Shown piece by piece: positions 47,019 to 55,747 of a stretch of DNA of 64,000 nucleotides. The notes below the pieces were generated by a model. It made no database searches. It worked only from the letters and a program-made list of their open reading frames with translations, and had not been told where the DNA came from. The DNA comes from Pseudomonadota bacterium (GTDB taxonomy: Bacteria > Pseudomonadota > Gammaproteobacteria > Burkholderiales > Rhodocyclaceae): the NCBI GenBank assembly GCA_018241665.1, contig JAFEDK010000013.1, positions 92,101 through 156,100 of the forward strand. Direction: 5' to 3'. Position 1 is the stretch's first letter, and every line of letters starts with the position of its first letter. The position numbers were made by a program, and so were the translations under genes.

Positions 47019-48137
47019 TCAGCTCGTCAGGTTGGCGGCTGCCAGGGCGGTCAGCCAGCCGCCGGCCACCACGCCGGCCGGAAAGAGCAGGCGTATGCGG
47101 GTCGGGAAGGGATAGCTCTCGACCCAGCGATAGAACACCGACCCGCCGGCAATGCTGACGGCGACCGCGATGAGCAGGCCGGCCGCGTTGATGACCGGGT
47201 TGGTCGGGAAGAAATAGGTGATGGCGGCATTGACCAGCAGGCACAGCGGAAAATGCACCAGGAACACCGAATAGGAAATGCGGCTCAGGCGGGCCAGCGG
47301 GGTCGGCAGCGGCAGGGTGTGCAGGACGCTGGTCCACCGGGCCAGGCCGAGGAAGACTGCGACGGCGCCAGCGATCGCGATGCGGCCGCGGAAGTCCACG
47401 CTCAGCGCGGCGATGGCCAGCAGCGCCAGCAGGGCCAGCCAGCGGCCGGCGCGCGCACGGCTGGAGGCCCACCAGGCCATCATGCCCATGCCGAAGGCAC
47501 CGAAGAAATAGAACGCGCTTTCATCCCACCAGGCATCCCGGTTGAAGTAGAACAGTGACGCGATGGTCATGCCGGTGATCAGTAGCGGCGAGGCCGCGCG
47601 CAGGGCCGGGTGGCGGTCGCCGAGTCGACTCGGCAGCCACAGCAGCAGGATCGCCAGTGCGAAGAGCTGGAAGTCGATGGCCACGTACCACACGCCGGCC
47701 GACAGGGCCTCCTGGTCGAGCAGGTCGTGCAGCAGCAGCACGTGGGCCAGCAGGCGGGGCAGGTCGGGCACCGACGAGATGGAATGGTGATCCATCACCA
47801 GGCCGGCCAGCGCCGAACAGCCGATGGCGATCAGCAGTGCGGCGGAGTAGGGCACCACCAGGCGGGTGTAGCGCTGCAGCAGTGCATACAGCGGTACGAC
47901 CGGGGTCGGCAGCCCGTCGGGCGCGAACTTGGAGGCGAACAGGAAACCGGAGACGACGAGGAAGATTTGCACCGCCATGCGTGCATAGACGTCCAGCCCT
48001 TCGATCAGGGTCGGCAGCAGGGGTTTGGCCACATCGGCCATCGGCCCGTAGAAGGCCAGGTGGTGCAGCACGATCAATACACAGGCGATGGCCTTGAGGG
48101 CATCTATCGCCGGCATTCTTAGAGCTTCACTGCGCAT
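47019..48137 (-). CDS. Acyltransferase family 3 membrane protein (OafA/YrhL-like)
   Basis: A 372-residue polytopic membrane protein with about ten hydrophobic helices. The diagnostic first-helix motif is IDALKAIACVLIVLHHLAFYG (RDL-type motif variant with catalytic His), followed by AVQIFLVVSGFLFA. Members O-acylate sugars of LPS, exopolysaccharide or peptidoglycan. GGAGGA is 12 bp upstream of the ATG. No glycan genes are adjacent, so the acceptor is unknown. Confidence 0.86.
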   Translation of the reverse strand: MRSEALRMPAIDALKAIACVLIVLHHLAFYGPMADVAKPLLPTLIEGLDVYARMAVQIFLVVSGFLFASKFAPDGLPTPVVPLYALLQRYTRLVVPYSAALLIAIGCSALAGLVMDHHSISSVPDLPRLLAHVLLLHDLLDQEALSAGVWYVAIDFQLFALAILLLWLPSRLGDRHPALRAASPLLITGMTIASLFYFNRDAWWDESAFYFFGAFGMGMMAWWASSRARAGRWLALLALLAIAALSVDFRGRIAIAGAVAVFLGLARWTSVLHTLPLPTPLARLSRISYSVFLVHFPLCLLVNAAITYFFPTNPVINAAGLLIAVAVSIAGGSVFYRWVESYPFPTRIRLLFPAGVVAGGWLTALAAANLTS

Positions 48138-48470
48138 GGGTTCGCGTGTCCTCCGGAAGGCAGGAATCGATGCTCAACATGCGGGCACGGGCGGGCGCGG
48201 CGGCCTGCTCGGGCGGACAGGATCTGCGGGAATAAAGGGGTGGCCGACGCAATCGTGGCAGCCAGTGCCCGATGCTCGACGAAGATGGGACAGAAACAGA
48301 CCAATCCGGAAAGTCGTTGCCCCTGGGGCAACGCTGCTCGGCGTGTTGAACGCTAAGCCATAATTATACGGACCGTACGCCGGGGTGTGGTCAAAATTCG
48401 CCCAAAATGGGCACATCTCGAAAGATGTGCCCATCGATCCAGCGGGAGGCGCGGTCGCGCCCCTGCGGGC
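48138..48470. other. Gene-free interval with regulatory palindromes
   Basis: About 330 bp. Besides the yceI terminator it contains the perfect palindrome CGTTGCCCC-T-GGGGCAACG (48315-48333) and the short TACGG-A-CCGTA (48367-48377). The first sits ~180 bp upstream of the acyltransferase start and could be a repressor or activator site; no known consensus is assigned. Confidence 0.4.
48404..48434 (-). terminator. Intrinsic terminator of the yceI operon
   Basis: ATGGGCACATCT (48407-48418) pairs perfectly with AGATGTGCCCAT (48423-48434) around CGAA. In the leftward transcript the stem is followed by TTTT. It lies 36 bp after the last yceI stop. Confidence 0.85.
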
Positions 48471-49037
48471 TTACGGCTTGTAGGCTTCGACGGCGATGGT
48501 CAGCTTGACCTCGTCGCCCACGTAGGGGGCGTACTTGCCGGCGTTGAACTCGGTGCGCTTGATGGTCGCCGTGGCGTTGGCGCCACAGGCCGGCTTCTTC
48601 AGCATCGGGTGTTCCATACAGTGGAAGGAGGTGACGGTCAGGGTCACCGGCTTGGTGATGCCCTTGACGGTCAGGTTGCCTTCGATGGTGGCCGGCTTGT
48701 CACCGTCGAAGTTCACCTTGGTGGACTTGTAGGTGATGGTCGGGTACTTGGCGGTGTCGAAGAAGTCTTCGCCCTGGATGTGCTGGTTGAACAGCGGGTA
48801 GCCGGTGTTCACCGAGGTGGTGTCGATGGTCACGTCCACCGAGCCGGTCTTGGCGGCCTTGTCCAGGGTGATGGTGCCGGTGGTCTTGTCGAAGCGCGAC
48901 AGCTGGGTGGAGTAGCCGAAGTGGCTGTACTCGAAGCGCGGGAAGGTGTGGGTGCCTTCGATGGTGTAGGTTTCCGGCGCGGCGAAGGCGGCGGACGACA
49001 GGGCGGTGGCGATGGCCAGGGTGACGAGTTTCTTCAT
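48471..49037 (-). CDS. YceI-family periplasmic protein (second copy)
   Basis: A 188-residue lipocalin-like YceI protein with a signal peptide (LVTLAIATALSSAAFA). Family segments: YTIEGTHTFPRFEYSHFGYS, TGTITLDKAAKTGSVDVTID, GNLTVKGITKPVTLTV. YceI proteins bind polyisoprenoids or isoprenoid quinones. The start at 49037 is chosen for the signal peptide; the frame runs further into the upstream paralogue without coding sense. Two Cys (FHCMEH and KPACGAN) may form a disulfide absent from the upstream copy. Confidence 0.9.
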   Translation of the reverse strand: MKKLVTLAIATALSSAAFAAPETYTIEGTHTFPRFEYSHFGYSTQLSRFDKTTGTITLDKAAKTGSVDVTIDTTSVNTGYPLFNQHIQGEDFFDTAKYPTITYKSTKVNFDGDKPATIEGNLTVKGITKPVTLTVTSFHCMEHPMLKKPACGANATATIKRTEFNAGKYAPYVGDEVKLTIAVEAYKP

Positions 49038-49075
49038 GCTGTTCTCCGTTTTACGTTGAGGTTTGGGGTTGCGGT

Positions 49076-49651
49076 TTACTTCTTGGCCGCGGCGGCCGGG
49101 GCGGCCACGACGTGGAACTTGATCTCGATTTCGTTGGCGACGGCGCTGACGTCGGCCCACGGGCCTTCGCCGATGTTGTAGTCCATGCGCTTGAGCACGA
49201 AGCCGCCGTCGAAGACGCCGTTGGCGCCGTCCTGCTTGAAGGTGAAGGGGGCGGTGACGTCGCGGGTCTGGCCCTTGATGGTCATCTTGCCGATGGCCTC
49301 GAAGCGGTTGCCGCCGAGGGCCTTGACGCCGGTGGACACGAACTTGGCGGTCGGGAAGGCCTTCACGTTGAACCACTGCTTGCCGACCACTTCGTCGTTG
49401 GCGTCCTTGGAGCCGGCGTCGATGCTGGCCAGGTCGATCTCCAGCACGGTGCTCGCGGTGGTCGGCTTGGCCGGGTCGAAAGTGATCTGGGTGGTGAACT
49501 TCTTGAAGCTGCCGGGCACCGGTACGCCCATCTGCTTGGAGCTGAAGGCGAGGCTGCTCTTGGCGGCGTCCACCTGCTTGAACTCGACGGCGTGGGCGGC
49601 GCCGGCCAGCAGCAGGGCGGCGGCGGACAGGGCGATGTGATTGATCTTCAT
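49076..49651 (-). CDS. YceI-family periplasmic protein (first copy)
   Basis: A 191-residue YceI protein with signal peptide IALSAAALLLAGAAHA and the characteristic AAKSSLAFSSKQMGVPVPGSF opening, KMTIKGQTRDVTAPFTF and DYNIGEGPWADV near the end. It follows the cytochrome b561 gene by 28 bp. In E. coli yceI and a cytochrome b561 gene (yceJ) are likewise paired, supporting a role next to the quinone pool. Confidence 0.9.
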   Translation of the reverse strand: MKINHIALSAAALLLAGAAHAVEFKQVDAAKSSLAFSSKQMGVPVPGSFKKFTTQITFDPAKPTTASTVLEIDLASIDAGSKDANDEVVGKQWFNVKAFPTAKFVSTGVKALGGNRFEAIGKMTIKGQTRDVTAPFTFKQDGANGVFDGGFVLKRMDYNIGEGPWADVSAVANEIEIKFHVVAAPAAAAKK

Positions 49652-49679
49652 GATGTCTCTCCTTGTATTGGGGGGCGGC

Positions 49680-50219
49680 TTACTTGCCGAAGGGCAGCAT
49701 GCGGCGCAGCGTGCTGTCCTTGTCGATGATGTGGTGCTTGAGGGCGCCGGCCAGGTGCAGGCCGACCAGGGTCATCAGCGACCAGCTCAGGACTTCGTGC
49801 ATCTCCTCGAGCAGTTCACCCAGTTCCTTGTCCTTGCCGATCAGATCGGGGATCGGCAGCACGCCGAAATACACCACCTGGAAGCCCTTGGCCGAGCTCA
49901 TCAGCCAGCCGGACAGCGGTACCAGGAACATCAGCAGGTACAGCAGGTGATGGGTGCCCTCGGCGATCTTGTGCTGCCAGGCCGGCATCGGCAGCGGTGC
50001 CGGCGGACGGTGAGTGAGGCGCCACAGGATGCGCGGCACGAACAGCAGCAGCACCGTCATGCCGATCCACTTGTGATACGAGTACAGCTTGAGCTTGTTC
50101 GGCGACAGCGGCAGGCCGTGCATGTAGAGGCCCAGCGGGAAGGCTGCCAGGATCAGGATCGCGATCAGCCAGTGGGCCGCGATGGCCGGGCCGGTATAGC
50201 GTGCGGTAGGTTGGTTCAT
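49680..50219 (-). CDS. Cytochrome b561 (CybB/YceJ type)
   Basis: A 179-residue four-helix membrane cytochrome b. Haem-ligand His are expected in GPAIAAHWLIAILI, YSYHKWIGMTVLLLF, GTHHLLYLLMFLVPLSGW and LVGLHLAGALKHHI. The family oxidises ubiquinol or superoxide at the inner membrane. Its ATG overlaps the upstream dioxygenase stop (ATGA). The much longer open frame beyond this start lies antisense-free inside the dioxygenase gene and is rejected. Confidence 0.92.
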   Translation of the reverse strand: MNQPTARYTGPAIAAHWLIAILILAAFPLGLYMHGLPLSPNKLKLYSYHKWIGMTVLLLFVPRILWRLTHRPPAPLPMPAWQHKIAEGTHHLLYLLMFLVPLSGWLMSSAKGFQVVYFGVLPIPDLIGKDKELGELLEEMHEVLSWSLMTLVGLHLAGALKHHIIDKDSTLRRMLPFGK

Positions 50220-51037
50220 TGTTGTTGCTCCGTTCTGAAAGGCGACGCGCTGCCGGTTTGCCACAGGTAGGCGTCCATCGCCAGACCCCCGTAGGTGTAT
50301 TCCGGTTCCAGGCGGAGGGGGATTTCGTCCTTTTCGGCGGCCCCGAGGGCGACGAACAGTGGCAGCAGGTGCTCCTCGCTGGGATGGGAGTCGGCGCCGT
50401 GGGGGGCGATGCGGCGGTAATCCAGCAGGGCCGGGCGGTCGTCGCGGGACAGGGCTTCGCCGAGCCAGTCGGCAAAGGCCTGGGCCTGCGGCACGATGGC
50501 GCTGTTGGTGCCCCAGGTGAGCCAGCCGAAGTTGTGGGTCACCGCGCCGGAGGCGAGGATCAGCACCCCTTCGTCGCGCAGCGGGCGCAGCGCGACGCCG
50601 AGGCGGCGGTGCCAGTCGGTGCCGGCGTAGGGCTGCAGCGCCAGCTGGACGACCGGCAGGTCGGCCTGCGGGTACATGGCCTTCAGCGGAATCCAGGCGC
50701 CGTGGTCGAGGCCGCGGTCGGGCACTTCTTCGATCGGCAGGCCGGCGCCGGCGAGGAGTTCGCGGACCCGCGCGGCCACGTCGGGCGCGCCGGGGGCCGG
50801 GTATTCCATCGCGTACAGGGCCGGCGGAAAACCGCCGAAGTCGTGGATGGTCTCGGGCGTCGAGGCGGTGCTCACGGTCGGCTGGCGGGCCGCCCAGTGG
50901 GCGGAGATCACCAGCACCGCGCGGGGGCGCGGCAGGTCGGCGCCGAGGCGTTCCCACAGGTGGACCGTGGCACCCGGATTGAGCAGCACGTCGGGCGCGC
51001 CGTGGGACACGAAGAGGACGGGTTGGCGGGCGGTCAT
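50216..51037 (-). CDS. DODA-type extradiol ring-opening dioxygenase family
   Basis: A 273-residue LigB/DODA protein. Metal-ligand histidines are in FVSHGAPDVLL, VISAHWAARQP and SGAVTHNFGWL, with RGLDHGAWIPLKAMYP as the family signature. E. coli YgiD acts on L-DOPA in vitro, but physiological substrates are mostly unknown. Overlaps by four bases with the genes on both sides, so it is firmly inside the operon. Confidence 0.9.
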   Translation of the reverse strand: MTARQPVLFVSHGAPDVLLNPGATVHLWERLGADLPRPRAVLVISAHWAARQPTVSTASTPETIHDFGGFPPALYAMEYPAPGAPDVAARVRELLAGAGLPIEEVPDRGLDHGAWIPLKAMYPQADLPVVQLALQPYAGTDWHRRLGVALRPLRDEGVLILASGAVTHNFGWLTWGTNSAIVPQAQAFADWLGEALSRDDRPALLDYRRIAPHGADSHPSEEHLLPLFVALGAAEKDEIPLRLEPEYTYGGLAMDAYLWQTGSASPFRTEQQQ

Positions 51038-51915
51038 GAGACGCTCCTCGGGGTGAAGTATTCGTGGATCATGCAGTCGAGGGACTTGGGCGGGTGGCCG
51101 ACCAAGGCCGCGAAATCGTTGCCGGTGTGTGCGAAGCGCCCTTCGGCGACGGCGCGGAAAAGATTGCCGAGGGCGATCGCCAGCCAGGCCGGCAGGCCGG
51201 CCTGTTGCTGGGCGGCGACGTAATCGGCCTCGGCGATCGCCGCGTAACGCAGCGGCTGGCTACCGACCCGGGCGATCTTGCCGGCGATGGCCGCGAAGCT
51301 GCTGGCGACCTGGCCGGTGAGTTCATACACGTGCTTTTCCAGGCGCGGGGCGAGGGCGGCGGCAGCCATCGCCTGGGCCAGCTCGTCGCGGGAGACCAGG
51401 CTGACGGTGCCTTCGCCGGCCGGCAGGGCCAGGATGCCATCGCGCAACGCTGGTCCGGCCAGCAGCGGCAGGTCGTCGGCGTACAGCGTGTTGCGCAGCA
51501 CTGTGTGGGTGAGGCCGCTGTCGGCCAGCGCGCTTTCGGCTTCCAGGTGCACCGCGGCGTATTCGGCCGGTGAGTCGGCGGCCACGTCCAGCAGGCTGAC
51601 GTAGAAGACGTGCTGCACGCCGGCCTCGCGGGCGGCGGCGATGGCCTGGCGGTGGCGGGCGATGCGCTGGGGCCGCGGGCCATGGGTGGAAGTCAGGATC
51701 AGCCGCTCGACGCCGGTGAAGGCGTGGGCCAGCGTGGCCGGCTGGTCGAAGTCCCCGTGACGGATCTCCACGCCGCGGCTCGCCAGGTCGGCGGCCCGGG
51801 TGGGCTCGCTGACGCTCACTGCCAGCCGGCCGGCCACGGGGGCCGGGGAGCGGGCGATGAGGTGCTGGACAATGCGCCGGCCGAGACGACCATTGGCGCC
51901 GCTGACGAGGATCAC
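51034..51915 (-). CDS. NmrA-like / QorB-like NAD(P)H-binding protein
   Basis: A 293-residue atypical SDR. The cofactor motif VSGANGRLGRRIVQHLIA is at the N-terminus, and the remainder (GVERLILTSTHGP, HVFYVSLLDVAADSP, YAAVHLEAESALADSG) is typical of NmrA/QorB proteins that bind NADPH, some reducing quinones. I choose a GTG start at 51915; the longer frame would cross the divergent promoter. First gene of the operon, divergent from lysR. Confidence 0.87.
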   Translation of the reverse strand: MILVSGANGRLGRRIVQHLIARSPAPVAGRLAVSVSEPTRAADLASRGVEIRHGDFDQPATLAHAFTGVERLILTSTHGPRPQRIARHRQAIAAAREAGVQHVFYVSLLDVAADSPAEYAAVHLEAESALADSGLTHTVLRNTLYADDLPLLAGPALRDGILALPAGEGTVSLVSRDELAQAMAAAALAPRLEKHVYELTGQVASSFAAIAGKIARVGSQPLRYAAIAEADYVAAQQQAGLPAWLAIALGNLFRAVAEGRFAHTGNDFAALVGHPPKSLDCMIHEYFTPRSVS

Positions 51916-51962
51916 GGCAGTTCTCTCTTGTTGGGTGTTGGTTGGTGGAGCGAACTTTATGC

Positions 51963-51979
51963 TTCCGATTGGAACGGAA
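51963..51979. promoter_or_regulatory. Candidate LysR operator in the divergent gap
   Basis: TTCCG and CGGAA form a perfect 5-bp dyad separated by seven bases (51963-51979), midway between the NmrA-like gene and lysR. It is the best symmetric element in the 106-bp gap. Confidence 0.45.
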
Positions 51980-52021
51980 ATAGCCTTTAATGGGGAAATG
52001 TTTGTTGCCTGATTTGAAACA

Positions 52022-52930
52022 ATGGATCGTCTGCATGCGATGGAGGTGTTCGTCCGCGTCGCCGAGGCCGGCAGCTTCACCGCCGCTGCCGACCACCTGG
52101 GCCTGGCCCGCTCGGCTGTAACCCGGCAGATTGCCGCGCTGGAAGCTCACCTGGGCGTCAAGCTGATCGCCCGCAGCACGCGCAGCCTCAAGCTCACGTC
52201 GGCGGGGCTGGCCTACCTGGAACGCAGCCGCGAGATCCTCGACCTGGTCGGCGTCGCCGAGAGCGATCTGGCCGGCGGCGACCGCCGCCCGCGCGGGCCG
52301 ATCCGCATCAGCGTGCCGATGAGCTTCGGCGTGCGCCACCTGGTGCCGCTGGTGGCCGATTTCGTCACCACCTATCCGGAAGTCAGCCTGGACATGGACT
52401 TCGACGACCGTCAGGTGAACCTCATCGAGAGCGGCCTCGACCTGGCCATCCGCATCACCACGCAGCTCGATCCGACCCAGATTGCCCGCCGCCTGTCGGT
52501 GGCGCGGATGGTCACGCTGGCTTCGCCGGCCTACCTGGAGCGGCACGGCTGCCCGCAAAAACCAGAGGACCTGCTGGCCCACCAGTGCCTCGGTTATACC
52601 GGCACGGCCAAGGTCAGCTGGCCTTATCTGGTGGACGAGGAGTTGATCTGGGTGCCGGTGCGCTGCCGCCTGCAGGCCAACAGCGGGGACGCGCTGGTGG
52701 ACATGGCCCAGCGCGGCCTCGGCATCTGCCGGCAGCCGAGCTTCATCGCCGCGCCGGCCATCCAGGCTGGCTTGCTGACGCGCATCCTGGCCGATTTTCC
52801 GGGACCCGAACTGGGTATCTACGCGGTCTTTCCCAGCAACCGCTATGTGCCGAGCCGGGTGCGCGCCCTGGCCGACTACCTGGCCGAGCGTATCGGCCCG
52901 GTACCGTACTGGGACCAGAGCCTGCCGTAA
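52022..52930 (+). CDS. LysR-family transcriptional regulator
   Basis: A 302-residue LysR regulator with the helix-turn-helix VFVRVAEAGSFTAAADHLG and LARSAVTRQIAALEAHLGVKLI, and a substrate domain containing GPIRISVPMSFGVRHLVPL. It belongs to the CrgA/AaeR-like group, often sensing aromatics or quinones and often controlling a divergent NAD(P)H-binding oxidoreductase. It is divergent from the NmrA-DODA-b561-YceI operon, its likely target. Confidence 0.92.
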   Translation: MDRLHAMEVFVRVAEAGSFTAAADHLGLARSAVTRQIAALEAHLGVKLIARSTRSLKLTSAGLAYLERSREILDLVGVAESDLAGGDRRPRGPIRISVPMSFGVRHLVPLVADFVTTYPEVSLDMDFDDRQVNLIESGLDLAIRITTQLDPTQIARRLSVARMVTLASPAYLERHGCPQKPEDLLAHQCLGYTGTAKVSWPYLVDEELIWVPVRCRLQANSGDALVDMAQRGLGICRQPSFIAAPAIQAGLLTRILADFPGPELGIYAVFPSNRYVPSRVRALADYLAERIGPVPYWDQSLP

Positions 52931-52948
52931 GCGTCAAGCGCAGGTGGA

Positions 52949-52976
52949 TTGCCGCTCTCGGGAACTCTGCTATAAC
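52949..52976 (+). promoter_or_regulatory. Sigma-70 promoter of the cytochrome operon
   Basis: TTGCCG (52949-52954) and TATAAC (52971-52976) with a 16-bp spacer. It lies ~130 bp upstream of the first cytochrome ATG; the leader contains short GGCCATCG direct repeats. The match is 4/6 and 5/6 to consensus. Confidence 0.55.
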
Positions 52977-53103
52977 ACCATCATGACCGGCCCCGACAGA
53001 GAGACGTCACCCTAAAGCCCTGTGGCATCAGGCCATCGGGCCATCGGGCCAGCAAGCCAATATGGGCGCCGGACTCGCTCCCTTCCCGGAAGGAGACGCA
53101 TCC

Positions 53104-55734
53104 ATGAAGCGCTCATATGTGGCCGCGCTGGCGGTCGTCGTGGCTGTTTTCGGTTCTTACGTGGCGGTTCGCCTGCCGGCGCTGGAGACCGGTTGGCAGC
53201 AGGCCCATGCGGACAACCCAGCTCCGCCATCGGCTCCGGTGCTTGCCACGGCCGCGCCGCAGCCCGAGGCGGCCAGCGTGGACCAGGATGCGCCGTACCG
53301 GGAATCCTGCGCCCGTGAGGGACTCAACGAATCCGAGTGCGTGGGCCGCCTGATCTGGTTCAAGGCCACCGCAGGCAACGACCGTTTCCACACCTACACC
53401 TTCCAGCAGCGCATCGGCGTGCTGGTGGATTGGTTCCGGGTGCTGCGCACCGACCAGCGGGATGACCGCTTCTGGGCCTGGGGCATCATCAACGACCCGG
53501 CCTGCTGCAAGCCCGGTGATGCCAACTGCCCGGCCAAGTCGATGGACGAGACTTACGGCTTCGACTGGTGCCCGGGCGACGACGTGCTGCTCAAGTACGT
53601 CGGCAAGGCGGGCTATGTGGATCCGGCCTGCGGCCTGAAGGACGCCGCCCTCGACCCCGACGATCCGCACACCCAGGGTGGCAAGCTCGACCAGCGCCAC
53701 AGCGCCTGCGACCTGAAGTTCGGTACCTCGACCGGTGCGTTGGGCATCCGCAAGTTTCCCAACCCGCGCTTCGACGCCGCCAAGTGGAAGGCCGTCAATG
53801 GAGGCGCCGGCAGTTGGGCCGGTTTCGACCGCAAGATGGATGCGAGCACCGGTATCGAGTCCGACAGCCGGGTCAGCAAGCTGGCCGATGCGTCCGTCGA
53901 GCCGCCGTTCCTGATCGGCACCTCCTGCGGCTCCTGCCACATCGCCTTCGACCCCCTCAACCCGCCGGCCGATCCAGCCCATCCCAAGTGGGAAAATATC
54001 AAGGGCCTGATCGGCAACCAGTACACCCGCATGTCCGAACTGCTCGGCTCGGGCATGCCCAAGTCGGCGCTCGAATACCAGATGTTCGCCCATGCCCGGC
54101 CGGGGGTGACGGACACCTCGGCGATCTCCCACGACCAGGTGAACAACCCCGGCACCATCAACGCGCTGATCAACGTGGCCCAGCGCCCGGTTTTCAAGGG
54201 CGAATCCATCACCAAGTGGCGCAAGGTGGCCGACTGCGGCGTGGAGAAGGACGAATCCAAGTGCTGGTGCGAGCCCGGCCGGCAGGGCAAGTGCTGGCAG
54301 TTCTCGACCCGCAAGGACGACACGACCACCGTTCACCTGGGCGGGCAGAAGGTCGTGCTGCCCGGCGTACATCACATCCTGAAGGGCGGGGAAGACTCCA
54401 TCGGTGCGCTGGAGGCGATCCAGCGGGTGTATTTCAACATCGGATCGTGCTCGGAGCAGTGCTGGGTCAATCACTTCAGCGACATGCGCCAGGTGGACCC
54501 CGAGCAGCGCGGCTTCGGTCAGACGCCGTTCAACATCGGTCAGTGCCGGCGCGATTGCCCCAACTTCCGGGCGGTGGAGGACCGTCTGCAGAACGTGCTG
54601 GACTTCTTCACGTCGGGCGAGTCGGATGAAACCGATCTCTTTGCCGCGCGAGCCAACGCCCGCAAGCTGAAGAGCCCGACGGCCGCCTACACCCCCGCCG
54701 ACCTGACGGCCGACCTGGAGAAGGAGTTCGGCAAGGGCGCCGTGGCCCGCGGCCAGACGGTGTTCGCCGAGAACTGCGCACGCTGCCATTCCAGCATTCC
54801 TGAGGCCGACGGCGGGCCGTTCAAGAGCCGGGATTTCGCGGCCACCAATGACGCCCATCCGCGCAAGGTGCGCGCCGATTTCCTCGGCAACGACCAGGCC
54901 ACGCCGGTGACCGAGGTTGGCACCTTCCGTTGCCGCGCGCTGCACTCCAACCACATGGCCGGCCATCTCTACCAGGAATATGGCTCCGACGATCTGCGTG
55001 CCCGCCCGTCGGTGGCCGACCTGCCCGAGCGGGAAGACCTGAAGAACGGCGGCCGTGGCTACATGCGCAACATCTCGCTGGTGAATGTGTGGGCCACTGC
55101 ACCCTTCATGCACAACAACGCCATCGGTCCCGAGGTGTGTGGCAACCCGGCCAACAAGGACAACGATTTTCACCGCGCCCGCTACGCCGGGCCGGACAAC
55201 AAGCTGCTGGCCGCGCAGCCCGCCTGCGTGCGCTACGACCCCAGCGTGGAAGGACGCTTCGATCTCTACAAGCGCTCCATGTTCGAGCTGCTGCACCCGA
55301 AGGAGCGGGGCCGCAAGGTGACGCTGACCAATGCCGACCTGATCGTCGATGTGGGCATCCGCCCGCTGGAGGGCAAGACCGAGAAACCGCTGGGCGGCTT
55401 TGGCCAGGCGCGCATTCCGATGGGGGCGAGCGCCGGCTTCCTCAACGGCCTGATGCACAAGCAGCTGATTGGTGACCTCTTCCTCGCCAAGCGCGATCCG
55501 GCCCGGCTTGAGGCGGCCGGCAAGAAGGACTTGGTCCCGACCCTGCAGGCGATCGCCGACGAGGTGCTGAAGAACCCGGCGCGCTTCGTGGAGATCCTGC
55601 GCGAGAAGCGGGACTTCCTCGCCGCCAACTACGTCAGCTGCGACCAGCTCGTCGAGAACGAAGGCCATCGCTTCGGTGAGGACCTGAGCGAGGCGGACAA
55701 GAAGGCCATCACCGCCTTCCTGGCTACCCTGTGA
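53104..55734 (+). CDS. Large di-haem c-type cytochrome, RoxA-like region
   Basis: An 876-residue exported protein, first of a five-gene operon. An N-terminal signal anchor (YVAALAVVVAVFGSYVAV) is followed by two c-haem sites, CGSCH at ~275 and CARCH at ~558. Many further Cys outside haem motifs (for example INDPACCKPGDANC) suggest disulfides. The C-terminal part, ISLVNVWATAPFMHNNAIG, parallels the WLRAPYLHNGS motif of the two smaller cytochromes of the operon and of RoxA-like proteins. AAGGAG lies 8 bp upstream of the ATG. Possible roles are oxidase, peroxidase or ring/alkene oxygenase; none can be chosen from sequence alone. Confidence 0.85.
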   Translation: MKRSYVAALAVVVAVFGSYVAVRLPALETGWQQAHADNPAPPSAPVLATAAPQPEAASVDQDAPYRESCAREGLNESECVGRLIWFKATAGNDRFHTYTFQQRIGVLVDWFRVLRTDQRDDRFWAWGIINDPACCKPGDANCPAKSMDETYGFDWCPGDDVLLKYVGKAGYVDPACGLKDAALDPDDPHTQGGKLDQRHSACDLKFGTSTGALGIRKFPNPRFDAAKWKAVNGGAGSWAGFDRKMDASTGIESDSRVSKLADASVEPPFLIGTSCGSCHIAFDPLNPPADPAHPKWENIKGLIGNQYTRMSELLGSGMPKSALEYQMFAHARPGVTDTSAISHDQVNNPGTINALINVAQRPVFKGESITKWRKVADCGVEKDESKCWCEPGRQGKCWQFSTRKDDTTTVHLGGQKVVLPGVHHILKGGEDSIGALEAIQRVYFNIGSCSEQCWVNHFSDMRQVDPEQRGFGQTPFNIGQCRRDCPNFRAVEDRLQNVLDFFTSGESDETDLFAARANARKLKSPTAAYTPADLTADLEKEFGKGAVARGQTVFAENCARCHSSIPEADGGPFKSRDFAATNDAHPRKVRADFLGNDQATPVTEVGTFRCRALHSNHMAGHLYQEYGSDDLRARPSVADLPEREDLKNGGRGYMRNISLVNVWATAPFMHNNAIGPEVCGNPANKDNDFHRARYAGPDNKLLAAQPACVRYDPSVEGRFDLYKRSMFELLHPKERGRKVTLTNADLIVDVGIRPLEGKTEKPLGGFGQARIPMGASAGFLNGLMHKQLIGDLFLAKRDPARLEAAGKKDLVPTLQAIADEVLKNPARFVEILREKRDFLAANYVSCDQLVENEGHRFGEDLSEADKKAITAFLATL

Positions 55735-55747
55735 GAGGAGTGACGCC

